Notes: generated by a model not told the origin, from the sequence alone. 64,000 nucleotides of DNA from DASXAI01 sp963728985 (GCA_963728985.1 CAVSME010000003.1:806001-870000), one strand, 5' to 3'. Shown: positions 45,145 to 55,174, counted from the first letter of the stretch. Translations and numbers: made by a program.

Positions 45145-45414
45145 GTGGATGACCTCGATCGCCGCACGTTCCTGATGCGGGGCTCGCTCGCCGCTGCCGC
45201 CGCCGGCATCGCCGCTGCGGTTCCCCTCGGTGCAGAGGTGCTGAGCGCACCCGCTGGCGCCGCCGAGGACGATCAACCCGTCGACATGCCCGACCCTGTC
45301 ATCGCGCATGTCATCGACGCCAGCACCGGCGAGATCGCCGTGTACGTCGGCCACCGCGAGGTGACGATCCGCGACGCGCGCATCGCTCGTCAGCTCGTAC
45401 GCGCCGTCTCCTGA
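45145..45414 (+). CDS. Small secreted protein with Tat-type signal
   Basis: An 89-residue protein: signal DRRTFLMRGSLAAAAAGIAA with twin Arg and a hydrophobic core, cleavage expected near APAGAAED. The mature part (DDQPVDMPDPVIAHVIDAS, then TGEIAVYVGHREVTIRDARI) is small and acidic. GGGAGG precedes the GTG at 45145. It sits directly before the DUF4331 gene, so the two may act together at the cell surface. Such small partners of DUF4331 genes occur in actinobacteria, but no function is known. Confidence 0.72.
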   Translation: MDDLDRRTFLMRGSLAAAAAGIAAAVPLGAEVLSAPAGAAEDDQPVDMPDPVIAHVIDASTGEIAVYVGHREVTIRDARIARQLVRAVS

Positions 45415-45483
45415 ACGTCGCTTCCCCGTCGCATCGTCTCTACCCCTTGTTCGTCCGCGCCCCTGCACCCCGTGAGGTGAGCC

Positions 45484-46935
45484 ATGTCGTCCCATCGCGA
45501 AGCGCCCGAGATCTCGAAGGATCCCGTCGCCGACAGCACCGACCTGTACGCGTTCGTCAGCCCTGATCGCCCTGATTCGGTCACGATCCTCGCCAACTAC
45601 ATCCCGCTCGAGGCGCCCGCCGGTGGCCCGAACTTCTACGAGTTCGGCAACGACGTGATCTACCAGATCAAGATCGACAACGACGGCGACGGTCACGTCG
45701 ACGTGCTCTACGAGTTCGTCTTCACGACCAAGGTCGCCAACCCGAACACGTTCTTGTACAACGTCGGGCCCATCCAGTCGCTCGACGACAGCAACTGGAA
45801 CCGCCGCCAGTTCTACAAGGTCGTGCGGACCGACGTCCGCAAGAACAAGGTGCAGGTGCTGGCCAACGGGCTGGCGTGCCCACCGTGCAACATCGGGCCG
45901 CTGTCCACGCCCGACTACCCGTCGCTCTCGGCCGCCGCCATCCACGATCTCCCCGGCAACCGCAAGGTGTTCGCGGGACAGCGGGCGGAAGGCTTCTACG
46001 TCGACCTCGGCTCCATCTTCGACCTCGGCATCCTTCGCCCGGTGCAGCAGCTCCACAACCTGTTCGGTCTCGCGTCCGTGCCCGAACTGGCGGCGTCGGC
46101 CCCCGGTGTCAACACCATCTCCCGCGTCAACGTGCACTCCATCGCGCTCCAAGTACCGATGACAGACCTCACGCGCGACGGCAAGGCGCCGACCGATCCC
46201 GCCAGCGCCAAGTCCGTGATCGGCGTGTGGACGGCAGCCAAGCGTCGCAAGGTCGCCGTGCGTCCCGATGACCGCACCGACGAGGACAAGGCGTTCCCCG
46301 TCGAGTCGGGCCCCTTCGTGCAGGTGTCACGACTCGGCAACCCGCTCGTCAACGAGGTGCTGATCCCGATGGCGCGCAAGGACTACTGGAACCTGCAGCC
46401 GCCGTTCGGTGACAGCGAGTTCGCCGACGGCGTGGCCCACCCCGAGCTGGCCACGCTGCTGCCCCTCCTCTATCCCGGCGTGTTCCCCAACCTCCAGGCG
46501 CTCAATGACTCCGGGAAGCCTCGGGCCGACCTACTGGCCATCCTGATGACCGGCATTCCGTCCGGCGTCGTGCCGGGGTTCCAGAACTTCTCGTCGACCA
46601 CCGTCGCCGACATGCTGCGCCTCAACATGGCCATCCCGCCGGCGACGGCACCGAGCAACCTCGGCCTGATCGGTGGCGATCCCGCCGGGTTCCCGAACGG
46701 GCGGCGCGTGTTCGACGATGTCGTCACCGTCGAGCTTCGGGCCATCGCCGGCGCCACATACCCGCTCATCGACCCGACGTTCACCCCCGACGCCGCCGTC
46801 CCCGCCGTCGACCAGGGCCTCACCACCAACGCATCGGATCTCGAGGCGAAGGGCAGCGAGGTCTACATCGACACATTCCCGTATCTCGGCGAGCCGTTCA
46901 GCGGCTACACGACCCCGGCGGCCACACCGGTATGA
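45484..46935 (+). CDS. DUF4331 family protein
   Basis: A 483-residue protein opening SSHREAPEISKDPVADSTDL, the hallmark of DUF4331, with DLYAFVSPDRPDSVTILANY and YQIKIDNDGDGHVDVLYEF. The rest includes IPLEAPAGGPNFYEF and a Cys pair CPPCNIGP. No signal peptide is visible, so export is unclear. Function unknown; homologues are often near secreted or stress proteins. GTGAGGTGAGCC precedes the ATG at 45484. Its stop overlaps the next gene. Confidence 0.9.
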   Translation: MSSHREAPEISKDPVADSTDLYAFVSPDRPDSVTILANYIPLEAPAGGPNFYEFGNDVIYQIKIDNDGDGHVDVLYEFVFTTKVANPNTFLYNVGPIQSLDDSNWNRRQFYKVVRTDVRKNKVQVLANGLACPPCNIGPLSTPDYPSLSAAAIHDLPGNRKVFAGQRAEGFYVDLGSIFDLGILRPVQQLHNLFGLASVPELAASAPGVNTISRVNVHSIALQVPMTDLTRDGKAPTDPASAKSVIGVWTAAKRRKVAVRPDDRTDEDKAFPVESGPFVQVSRLGNPLVNEVLIPMARKDYWNLQPPFGDSEFADGVAHPELATLLPLLYPGVFPNLQALNDSGKPRADLLAILMTGIPSGVVPGFQNFSSTTVADMLRLNMAIPPATAPSNLGLIGGDPAGFPNGRRVFDDVVTVELRAIAGATYPLIDPTFTPDAAVPAVDQGLTTNASDLEAKGSEVYIDTFPYLGEPFSGYTTPAATPV

Positions 46936-47261
46936 CCATGGACCCGCACACTCTCGCACCGACCCGCGACGCCACCGTCGTGGCCGACATCGGCGGCGAC
47001 GTCGGGGCCCTCGTCCTCTACACCGCACCCGAGCTGTGTGGCGTGGAGATCGACATCGAGCCCGTTGGGCACCCCGAGCGCCGCACCCACGTGGCCGTCC
47101 GGGAACGCTGCCTCGCCACGCGCTCGGTCTACGCCGCCTTCTACCCGTCGCTGCCGGCCGGCGACTACACGCTCCTGGTGCCCGCGCCCGACGGGCCGCG
47201 GCCCGTCGCCATCGAGGGCGGCGCCGTCACCGAAATCGCTTGGTCGGTGACCTTGGTCTAG
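46932..47261 (+). CDS. Protein of unknown function, DUF4331 neighbour
   Basis: A 109-residue protein (TRDATVVADIGGDVGALVLY, GVEIDIEPVGHPERRTHVAV, then FYPSLPAGDYTLLVP) with a single predicted beta-sandwich, like phospholipase-C-terminal-type or carboxypeptidase-regulatory-type folds. Overlaps the DUF4331 stop (ATGA). No known domain firmly recognised. Confidence 0.7.
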   Translation: MTMDPHTLAPTRDATVVADIGGDVGALVLYTAPELCGVEIDIEPVGHPERRTHVAVRERCLATRSVYAAFYPSLPAGDYTLLVPAPDGPRPVAIEGGAVTEIAWSVTLV

Positions 47262-47270
47262 ACAGTGCCG

Positions 47271-48140
47271 ATGCAGATCGGCGCAGTCTTCCCGCAGACC
47301 GAGATCGGTGCCGACGTCGGCGCAGTGCGCGCCTACGCCGAGCGTGTGCAAGAGCTCGGGTTCGCCCACATCCTGGCCTATGACCACGTCGTCGGGGCCG
47401 ACCCCGCCGTGCACTCGCCCTGGCGCGGTCCCTACGACATCTCCACCACGTTCCACGAGCCGCTGGTCCTGTTCGGCTACCTCGCCGCTGTCACGACGCT
47501 CGAGCTGGTGACCGGCGTGATCATCCTCCCGCAGCGCCAGACCGCCCTCGTGGCCAAGCAGGCGGCCGAGGTCGACCTGCTGACGAGGGGCAAGTTCCGG
47601 TTCGGCATCGGCGTCGGTTGGAACGCCGTCGAGTACGAGGCGCTGGGCAAGAGCTTCACCGACCGCGGCAAGCGGGAAGAGGAGCAGATGGCGCTGCTGC
47701 GGGCGTTGTGGACCGACCGGAGCGTCACGTTCGACGGCGAGCACGAGACGGTGACGGGTGCCGGCATCGCCCCGATGCCCGTCCAGCAGCCGATCCCGAT
47801 CTGGCTGGGCGGCTCGTCACCGGCGGCCTACCGCCGCGCCGGCGCGCTGGCCGACGGCTGGTTCCCGCAGGTCGTGCCGGGCCCCAAGCTGGACGACGCC
47901 CGCGCCGTCGTCGACGCGGCGGCGAAGGAGGCAGGGCGTGATCCTGCCGACATCGGCATGGAAGGCCGGGTGAGTTGGGGTGAGGGCGGCGTGACCACCC
48001 TCGTGGAGCACATCGAGCGGTGGAAGGCCACCGGCGCCAGCCATCTCTCCATCAACACGATGGGAGCCGGCTTCGGTTCGCTCGACGCCCACCTCGACGC
48101 GCTGGCGGACGCGGCAGGAGCGGTCGGCCTCAGCTCCTGA
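47271..48140 (+). CDS. LLM-class F420-type oxidoreductase
   Basis: A 289-residue luciferase-like protein: MQIGAVFPQTEIGADVGAVR, HILAYDHVVGA, FRFGIGVGWNAVEYEAL and PIWLGGSSPAAYRRAGAL. Shares the subgroup with the protein at 30545-31507. Start at the ATG 47271, not the GTG two codons earlier. Next gene follows after a repeat-bearing gap. Confidence 0.88.
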   Translation: MQIGAVFPQTEIGADVGAVRAYAERVQELGFAHILAYDHVVGADPAVHSPWRGPYDISTTFHEPLVLFGYLAAVTTLELVTGVIILPQRQTALVAKQAAEVDLLTRGKFRFGIGVGWNAVEYEALGKSFTDRGKREEEQMALLRALWTDRSVTFDGEHETVTGAGIAPMPVQQPIPIWLGGSSPAAYRRAGALADGWFPQVVPGPKLDDARAVVDAAAKEAGRDPADIGMEGRVSWGEGGVTTLVEHIERWKATGASHLSINTMGAGFGSLDAHLDALADAAGAVGLSS

Positions 48141-48148
48141 GGCCATCC

Positions 48149-48213
48149 AACGTTGGGTGCCGATCCGTTCATGGGTGCGAAAATCGCCGCCTGGCGGGTC
48201 GTCTCGCACCCAT
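48149..48213. repeat. Hairpin repeat related to the MITE interior
   Basis: CGTTGGGTGCCGAT is shared with 39562-39575, and ATGGGTGCGA pairs with TCGCACCCAT (48171-48180, 48204-48213). The central CGCCTGGCGGG is the reverse complement of that in the MITE hairpin. Confidence 0.65.
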
Positions 48214-48320
48214 TGCCTACAACGCCGGCGGACCACGAACGACAGCAACAAGCGAGCCGCCTCCAACCGCGTCCTGGACCATTGGCGCGGAACGTCCCGG
48301 GCCAGACCTAGCGTTCCGCC

Positions 48321-49238
48321 GTGACCCAGTGGTCGGCCGCCGACATCCCGCCGCTCGCCGGCCGTACGGCCGTGGTGACCGGAGCCAACAGCGGGCTCGG
48401 CTTCGCGGCGGCACTCGAGCTGGCCCGGCACGGTGCCGACGTCACGATGCTCGCCCGCGACCCGGTGCGAGGCGGTGCCGCGGTCGACCGCGTCCGTGAT
48501 GCGGTGGCCGACGCGAGGGTGGCGCTGGCCGTCGCCGACCTCGCCGACCTCTCGTCAGTGCGCTCCTTCGCATCGACGTGGCTGGCCGGAGGCGCACCCA
48601 TCGACATCCTCGTCAACAACGCCGGGGTGATGGCGCTGCCCCGCGAGCTGACCACCGACGGCTTCGAGCGCCAGTTCGCCACCAACCACCTCGGTCACTT
48701 CGCCCTGACGGGGCTGCTGCTCCCGACGTTGCGGCAGCGGCCTGGTTCCCGCATCGTGACCGTGAGCAGCGCCGTGGCCCAGTTCGGCCGCATCGACTTC
48801 GACGACCTCCAGGGCGAGCGGCGGTACTGGCGCTGGGAGGCCTACGCCCAGTCGAAGCTGGCCAACCTGCTGTTCGCCTTCGAGCTGGACCGCCGCGCCG
48901 CCGGGCTCGTCAGCGTGGCGGCGCACCCCGGCTTCGCCGCCACCAACCTCCAGGCCGCTTCACCCCGCCGCCAAGGCCATCGCTGGCGGGCCGAGGCCGT
49001 GACCTTCGGGGCCCGGCTGTTCGGCCAGCCCGCCGCCGCCGGCGCCCTGCCGCTCCTGTACGCCGCCACCGCGGCGGAGGTGCACGGCGGCGACTACTAC
49101 GGTCCGGGGGGACCGTGGTCGCTTCGCGGCCACCCCACGCTGGTGGCGCCGCCGCCACGGGCGCTCGACGCCGAACTCGCCACTCGGCTGTGGACCGTAT
49201 CCGAACGCCTCACCGGTGTGGCGATCGACGCCGTTTGA
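48321..49238 (+). CDS. Short-chain dehydrogenase/reductase (retinol dehydrogenase-like)
   Basis: A 305-residue SDR: TGANSGLGFAAALELARHG, VNNAGVMALP, NHLGHFALTG, TVSSAVAQFG and YAQSKLANLLFA (Tyr-x3-Lys). The long C-terminus is like the RDH/protochlorophyllide reductase-like group. GTG start at 48321. Substrate unknown. Confidence 0.9.
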   Translation: MTQWSAADIPPLAGRTAVVTGANSGLGFAAALELARHGADVTMLARDPVRGGAAVDRVRDAVADARVALAVADLADLSSVRSFASTWLAGGAPIDILVNNAGVMALPRELTTDGFERQFATNHLGHFALTGLLLPTLRQRPGSRIVTVSSAVAQFGRIDFDDLQGERRYWRWEAYAQSKLANLLFAFELDRRAAGLVSVAAHPGFAATNLQAASPRRQGHRWRAEAVTFGARLFGQPAAAGALPLLYAATAAEVHGGDYYGPGGPWSLRGHPTLVAPPPRALDAELATRLWTVSERLTGVAIDAV

Positions 49239-49407
49239 GCGGCGGGCTACCGGCACGCCGGGGATCGTTCCCCACCCTTGGTCTCGGCAGCGTCGCCCTC
49301 ATCTTGACCGTCGCCTTCTGCTGGTGGGAGACGAGGGCGAGCGAGCCCATCCTGCCGAAGCGGCCTAGTTCTCCTGGCCGGTAACTGAGGCCGGGCACTA
49401 GACGCGA

Positions 49408-49441
49408 AAGGGCCCGCTCCCCGGGTGGAGAGCGGGCCCTT
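49408..49441. terminator. Bidirectional terminator hairpin
   Basis: AAGGGCCCGCTC and its exact complement (49430-49441), separated by ten bases, lie between the converging SDR and CHRD genes. Confidence 0.8.
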
Positions 49442-49460
49442 CTCGTTGCGTGCTGGCTGA

Positions 49461-50342
49461 CTAGATGATGTAGCCCGTTACGTCGACGATGACCTGGGTG
49501 GCGTTGACGCCGCCCGTGATCTTCACTCGGCCTTCAGCGTCGACGGCCACTGGCGTGCTCACCGACAGGATCTGATCAGGAGCAGACCAGTTGATGCTGC
49601 TGGTCGACGGCTCCGTCGCGAGCGCGGCGCTGTAGAGCTTCACGAAGCCGGCCCCGACGGTCTGGGTGACCGTCAGCGTGACGATGGCGGCCGACGCGCC
49701 CGGCGGGACGGCCAGCATGCTGGTGCCGCTGGCGTCCTTGCCGCTGGCCAGCCCGATCGTGCGGGTCGAGCCTGCCGCCAGTGGACCGTCGCCGGTACGG
49801 GAGTCATAGGCCCGCAGCGGGATCGGCAGGAGCACGGTCTGCTGCTGCGCGTTCCCCAGCTGGCCGCGGATGGCCCCCGACGGGAAGTTGCCGTTGTGCA
49901 CGTTGACGTAGAACCCCGCCGGGTTGGCGGCGATCAACGGGGCGTACGTGGCATCGGTGATGCAACCCGACGAGTTCGGGAGCGGCAGCGGCGGGAACAG
50001 GGCCACCCGGACCGGGCCGTTCACGCCCACCGCACCTTCGTGGATGTGCGCCATCGTCGGAGTGGCCAGCGGATCGGCAGGATCGAACCCACCGACGTTG
50101 ATCGCCCAGCAGATCTGGTTGGTGATGGTGTCGATCGAGATGTTCGCCACTCCGCTCGCATCAGGATCGGCGGGCGGAACCTCGGCGGCGCCCGACAACC
50201 GGGCCACGAGCTGCTTCCCCTGGCCGAGCTCGGCCGGGCCCAACTGGGCGTTGCCGCTCGCTACGCCCGGCACGATGAAGGCCGCAGCGGCAATTCCGGC
50301 GATGGCCGCGGATGCGGCCACGATGGTGACGCGTTTTCTCAT
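49461..50342 (-). CDS. Secreted CHRD-domain protein
   Basis: A 293-residue secreted protein with a signal peptide (KRVTIVAASAAIAGIAAAAF). A CHRD domain spans about 45-165 (VARLSGAAEVPPADPDASG, MAHIHEGAVG, VNVHNGNFPSGAIRGQL), then a beta-rich C-terminal domain (PLRAYDSRTGDGPLAAGSTR onward). CHRD domains occur in bacterial surface proteins and in chordin; the C-terminal domain is seen in many secreted actinobacterial proteins. Its role is unknown, perhaps envelope-associated. Confidence 0.88.
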   Translation of the reverse strand: MRKRVTIVAASAAIAGIAAAAFIVPGVASGNAQLGPAELGQGKQLVARLSGAAEVPPADPDASGVANISIDTITNQICWAINVGGFDPADPLATPTMAHIHEGAVGVNGPVRVALFPPLPLPNSSGCITDATYAPLIAANPAGFYVNVHNGNFPSGAIRGQLGNAQQQTVLLPIPLRAYDSRTGDGPLAAGSTRTIGLASGKDASGTSMLAVPPGASAAIVTLTVTQTVGAGFVKLYSAALATEPSTSSINWSAPDQILSVSTPVAVDAEGRVKITGGVNATQVIVDVTGYII

Positions 50343-50415
50343 GTGGTTTGACCCCTTCGTCAGTATCCCTTGCGGTCACTACGAACGGGGACCCTAACCG
50401 GATGGGTCGGACGGC

Positions 50416-51658
50416 CTAGTCGTTTGCCGACCGGGGCTCCTTGGGCAGGCCCAGGACCCGCTCGCCCACGATGTTGCGCTGGATCTCGGCGGTGCCGCCC
50501 CAGATGGTCTCCGACCGGGAGAAGAAGAAGGCCGACACCATCGGGCTGACCCGGTAGCCGGTCACGCTGGCGCCCCGCATGGTCGCCGGCCACCCGCCGC
50601 TGGCGGGCCCGACGTCGGTCAGCAGCGACTCGGCGCCGAAGATGTCGAGTGCCAGCTCCATCGCGTCTCGGTGCATCTCGGACCAGAACATCTTGTTGGC
50701 GGTACCCAGCGCACTGATGCTCGGGTCCTTGCGCTTGGCCAGCGTGGTCGACAACGAGCGGAGCCCGTTGATGCGGAGGATCTCGATCTTGGTGCGGTAC
50801 CGCATGAGCCGCTGGCGGATCGAGGCATCCTCGATGGCCCCGTTGTCGCGAGCTTCGGCCACCATGGCGTCGAACTCGTCGGCGAACCGGCGGTAGCTCG
50901 TCGTGGCCGACATGCCGCGCTCGTGGGCCAGCGTCGTGTTGGCGACCACCCACCCGTTGTTGAGGCCACCGACGACGTTGTCCTTCGGGCAGCGGGCGTT
51001 GTCGAAGAAGACCTCGTTGAACTCCGCCGTGCCATCGGGCTGGGTGATGCCGCGGACCTCGATGCCGGACTGCTTCATCGGCACCAAGAGGTACGAGATG
51101 CCCTTGTGCTTGGGCGCCGCCGGATCGGTGCGGGCCAGCAGGAAGATGTAGTCGGCGAACTGCGCCTGCGTGGTCCACACCTTCTGGCCGTTGATGACCC
51201 ACTCGTCGCCGTCGAGCACTGCGGTCGTCTTGAGCGACGCGAGGTCGGAGCCGGAGTTTGGCTCGCTGAAGCCCTGACACCAGCGCACCTGACCGTTCAT
51301 GATGCGGGGCAGGAACTCCCGCTTCTGCTCCTCCGTGCCCCACTGCAAGATGGTGGGGCCGACGAGCGTGTCGCCGAAGAAGTCGGCCCGCAGCGGCGCC
51401 TTGGCCCGGGCGAACTCTTCGGCCAGGACCACGTTCTCCATGATGGACAGGCCCTTGCCGCCGTACTCCTTCGGCCACGACGCGGCAGATCCAGCCGCCC
51501 TCGTAGAGCTGGCCCACCCACTCCTGGTTGAACTTGACCCGGTCAGCGCCCTTCAGCTCGAAGCCCGGATCGAACCAGCCGTCGGGAAGATGCTCCTCCA
51601 GCCAGCTCCGGATCTCCTTGCGGATTTGCTCGGCTTCCGGTGTGTAGTCCAGCTCCAT
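50416..51658 (-). CDS. Acyl-CoA dehydrogenase, one frameshift
   Basis: About 413 residues. N-terminal part (ELDYTPEAEQIRKEIRSWLE) from the ATG at 51658; after GGWIC the frame changes near 51485, and the other frame gives SWPKEYGGKGLSIMENVVLAEEF and everything after. FAD/substrate motif WCQGFSEPNSGSDLASL, VWTTQAQFADY, and C-terminal WGGTAEIQRNIVGERVLGLP are typical. It oxidises an acyl-CoA, passing electrons to the ETF genes at 62-64 kb. A single indel in a fully conserved gene suggests a sequence error. Confidence 0.88.
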
Positions 51659-51685
51659 GCCCTACATCTTGACCCACGGGTCAAG

Positions 51686-54600
51686 TCATGTCACGGTCAC
51701 ATCCGTCCGCACCACGTAGGTGCCGGGAACATCAGGCGCGCTCATCTTCGTGGTCACGGCGCCCGCACCCGTGACGCGCCCCTCGACCGTCACGTGATAG
51801 GTGAGCGATCCCCCGGGTGTGCTGTCGGTGCTCTCCACCCGCTGGGCGGCGTACCCGCTCGACGCGTCGGGCATCGTCGTGAGCGAGAAGCCCCCGATGC
51901 CGCCCGAGTTCTCGGCCCCGATGGCCAGTACGTGCGGTTGCAGTGCCGGCGTGGCCGTCAACGTCTGGTTCCAGACGTAGGAGATGTCCTCCTCGTCGTT
52001 GGCCCCGAGCCACACCTGGAAGCTGCGCACGTCGTTGGGAGCCCCGAAGATGGCAAGGTCCCACTCGACGACCACCCAGTGGTGCGTGCCGTCGGTGAGC
52101 ACACCGACGCGCAGGCCGTCGCCACCGCCGTTGGCGCCCTGCTCTCCGTTGAGGTCGGTCCAGAACGGGGCGAGCACGTTGTTGGGCCGGTCCCGGTCGG
52201 GCATGACCTGCGGCTCGAACTTGATGTCGGCCGCCTCTCCTCCGCCGGCCACCAGGTAGCCGTCCGACGTCACCCCGATACGGGTGTATGTGGTGTCGTG
52301 GAAGATGAACGGCGGCACGTTGTAGTTGACGATCGTCTCGTCGCCGACGGCGGTCGGCGTCACGCCGAACTGGGCCAGCGGCAGGTAGTCCCCGCCCGCC
52401 GGGGAGTCGCCCGTCGCAGCGTGCGGATCGCCGTCGATCTTCTGGCTCAGCGTCACCGAGCCCGGCGACGCATGCCGACCGTCGACCGCGGCACCGTCGG
52501 CGCCGGTGATGGCCAGGTGCCGATCGACCGACGTGGACGGCGCCACCTCCGCGTCACTGAACGTGTCGTTGGTGACGGTGACGTCGCACGTCGACGTCTC
52601 GCCTGTGGCGATCGACGTTGGGTCGCACGACTGTGTCAGTGAGACGCCGCCCTGCTGGGCCATGAACGCCACCGGCAGGTGCTGGATCGGGGCCGTGCTG
52701 AACAGCGGCTCCAGCTCCACCTGCCCGAAGTACTGCTTGGCCTCGTCACCGACAGCAGCGGTGATCTTGACGTTGAAGTCGGCGGAGGCCCCGGCCCGCA
52801 GCACGAGGAACCGAGGCGTCACCCGGATCGTGGTGCCCTCCGGTGCCGTGGCCGAGGTGGCGTAGAGCACTGTGTGGTCGCTCACGTTCTTCACGGTCCG
52901 CTTCACCGTGACCGTCCCCGGCATCGTCGGCACGTTCACCGACGGCAGGTTCAGGTTCACGGCGTCGGCCGGCGAGGCCGACAGCGCGGCGAACCGCTCG
53001 GCCGACTCCTCGAACACCAGTCCGGTAGCGCCCGCCTTGGTGAGGTCGATGCGACCGCCACCCATGTCGAACGGATCGGCCGGCGTGGTGAGGTCCTCCT
53101 TCACCACCGCGGTGGTGGCCGTGGTCTCGAGCGCCGTCTTGATGGCGCCCGGCGACCAGTCCGGGTGCAGCGCCTTCAGCAGGATGGCCGAGCCGGCCAC
53201 GTGGGGCGACGACATCGACGTGCCGGCGATGGCTTGGAAGTAGTTGCCGGGCGGGCCCAGCTCCGGCGCGTCAGGTGTCGGTGAGTCGCCCGCCAGGATC
53301 TGCACACCGGGCGCGGTGACATCGGGCTTCAGGAACTGCGTACCCGGCCCGCGCGACGAGAACGCTGCCATCACATCGCCTTGACCCTGGATCTTCTCGC
53401 CCGGGGTGAACGACGCGGTGACACCGTCATGGCCAGCCATGAAGGCGAGGAAGTCGGTGCCGTCGGCGAGATGCACGACCGGCAGGTAGTGGTTGTCGGT
53501 CTCGGTGTCCTGCAGCGTCGGGTTGTAGAGGATCATCCCGGCGGCCCCGCCCTGCAGGACGTTGAAGCCCTTGAGCACGCGGGCGATGTCATTGCCACGC
53601 GCGCACGCCACGATCTTCCCGGTGAACGTGCCGGCCGGCGCCGGAGCGCCGCAGAACTCGTCGCTGTAGGGCGCGTCGTTGGACATCACGACGGGCAGCG
53701 GAGCGGCGATCCCCGGCGTGATGGAGGACCCGTGCAGCGTTGCCGTCTCACCGTTGGAACCGGTGAGGGTCAGCGTCGACTCGAAGGCGCGGGCCTGGGT
53801 GGACGCCGCCACCGTCGTCACCCACGGACCTTGGTGCTCGGTCGTCGCTGCGCCGGGCCCGTCGTTGCCGGCCGACGCCGCCACGAACACGCCCGCGGCG
53901 TACGCGTCCAGGAAGGCCAGCTCCACCGGATCGGTGGTGGGGTTGGCCCCGCCGCCGATGGAGAAGTTGATGACGTTGACGCCGTCGAGGATGGCGTGCT
54001 GGACGGCGTCGACCGAGTCGCTCGAGAAGCAACCCTGCGCTCCGCAGACCTTGTAGGAGATCACCCAGGCCGCCGGCGCGATGCCGCTGATCACACCGCG
54101 GTCGATGCCGAGGGGGTTGGCGGCAACGCCGGGGTCACCGGCGGCCGTGCTGGCCGTGTGGGTGCCGTGGCCGTCGCTATCGCGGGCCGAGTCCGGATAG
54201 ACCTCACCGCCCACAGCGGCGTTGTAGGTGTCGAGGAACGGCTGCCCGCCGATCAGCTTGTTGTTGCAAGCGAAAGGATCGTCGACAGTCGTCGTCGGGT
54301 TGTCGCCGAACACGCAGGAGCGCGGCGTGCCGTCGGCCTTGGCCGGCGGAGCGCTGAGCGTGCCGTCGTCGGCGAAGGACGGGTGCTCGGGCCAGATGCC
54401 GGTGTCGAGGCTGCCGAAGATGATGCCCTTGCCGGCGTTGGCCTGGCCGCCTTCCTGATCCCAGATCGTCGGCGCGCCGATGAACCCGGGGCTGGAGTCG
54501 GTCAGCGGATGGGCGATGGCGTCGGGCTGCACGGCGGCAACGCCCGGCAGCGCCAGCACCTTGGCGATCTCGTTGGCCGGCACGGTCACAGCGACGCCGC

Positions 54601-55048
54601 CGTACACCTCGCGCAGGCGGGTGCCGACGGTGGCCGCGGGGACGGCCTGTGCCAGGGCGGCGACGAAGGTCGACTCGATGCCGTCGGTGTAGGAGGCGTA
54701 GGCCTGCTCGGCGGCGGAACGGCCGTCGAGGGCCCGGCCGGTCACCTTCGGGCTGGTGGGCGCCAGCCCCTTGACGTCGCCGGCGTAGCTGGCGGCGGCG
54801 TCGTAGTCGAGCTTCACCACGACGCGAACCGTCGCGGTGTCGGAGCGGGTGAGGAGGGCGGGATCGGTCTGGGCCAGCTTCCCGCTGGCCGACTTGGCCA
54901 CCGTGAGGCTGCTCGCGGGAGCCACCGCTTCGCCGGTGAGACCGCCGCCCGGACCGCTCGCCTGCGCCGACGCCGAGGAGACCGCCGCCGGCACTGCCAG
55001 CGCCGCGACCATCACCATGACGACACCACGTCGTCCCGATGCCCTCAT
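51686..55048 (-). CDS. Secreted subtilisin-family (S8) serine protease
   Basis: A 1120-residue secreted protease. It has a signal peptide (VMVMVAALAVPAAVSSASA), an inhibitor I9-like propeptide (about 70-180), catalytic Asp 215 (SLDTGIW), His 294 (DGHGTH), oxyanion Asn 395 (SAGNDGP) and Ser 611 (GTSMSSPHVAG). A PA domain is inserted before the Ser (about 440-545), and fibronectin-like and beta-sandwich domains follow. This is the layout of large actinobacterial lantibiotic-type or cucumisin-like S8 proteases acting on extracellular protein. No sorting or anchor motif seen. ATG at 55048. Confidence 0.92.
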   Translation of the reverse strand: MRASGRRGVVMVMVAALAVPAAVSSASAQASGPGGGLTGEAVAPASSLTVAKSASGKLAQTDPALLTRSDTATVRVVVKLDYDAAASYAGDVKGLAPTSPKVTGRALDGRSAAEQAYASYTDGIESTFVAALAQAVPAATVGTRLREVYGGVAVTVPANEIAKVLALPGVAAVQPDAIAHPLTDSSPGFIGAPTIWDQEGGQANAGKGIIFGSLDTGIWPEHPSFADDGTLSAPPAKADGTPRSCVFGDNPTTTVDDPFACNNKLIGGQPFLDTYNAAVGGEVYPDSARDSDGHGTHTASTAAGDPGVAANPLGIDRGVISGIAPAAWVISYKVCGAQGCFSSDSVDAVQHAILDGVNVINFSIGGGANPTTDPVELAFLDAYAAGVFVAASAGNDGPGAATTEHQGPWVTTVAASTQARAFESTLTLTGSNGETATLHGSSITPGIAAPLPVVMSNDAPYSDEFCGAPAPAGTFTGKIVACARGNDIARVLKGFNVLQGGAAGMILYNPTLQDTETDNHYLPVVHLADGTDFLAFMAGHDGVTASFTPGEKIQGQGDVMAAFSSRGPGTQFLKPDVTAPGVQILAGDSPTPDAPELGPPGNYFQAIAGTSMSSPHVAGSAILLKALHPDWSPGAIKTALETTATTAVVKEDLTTPADPFDMGGGRIDLTKAGATGLVFEESAERFAALSASPADAVNLNLPSVNVPTMPGTVTVKRTVKNVSDHTVLYATSATAPEGTTIRVTPRFLVLRAGASADFNVKITAAVGDEAKQYFGQVELEPLFSTAPIQHLPVAFMAQQGGVSLTQSCDPTSIATGETSTCDVTVTNDTFSDAEVAPSTSVDRHLAITGADGAAVDGRHASPGSVTLSQKIDGDPHAATGDSPAGGDYLPLAQFGVTPTAVGDETIVNYNVPPFIFHDTTYTRIGVTSDGYLVAGGGEAADIKFEPQVMPDRDRPNNVLAPFWTDLNGEQGANGGGDGLRVGVLTDGTHHWVVVEWDLAIFGAPNDVRSFQVWLGANDEEDISYVWNQTLTATPALQPHVLAIGAENSGGIGGFSLTTMPDASSGYAAQRVESTDSTPGGSLTYHVTVEGRVTGAGAVTTKMSAPDVPGTYVVRTDVTVT

Positions 55049-55174
55049 TGCTGCCTCCCCGTGCCGGGTCCGATGCGCTGGAACCGCCGTTCCGCCCCAA
55101 ACGACGAGTGGTCGACATATTACGCACCGTGGCCGAAGGCCCAAGAACCGAGGTCGGGCCCCTACCATGCGGAC

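Noticed and set aside
53381..55174. Plus-strand extension before the FrhB-family start
   Set aside because: Antisense to the subtilisin-like gene; family homology begins only at the ATG at 55175.
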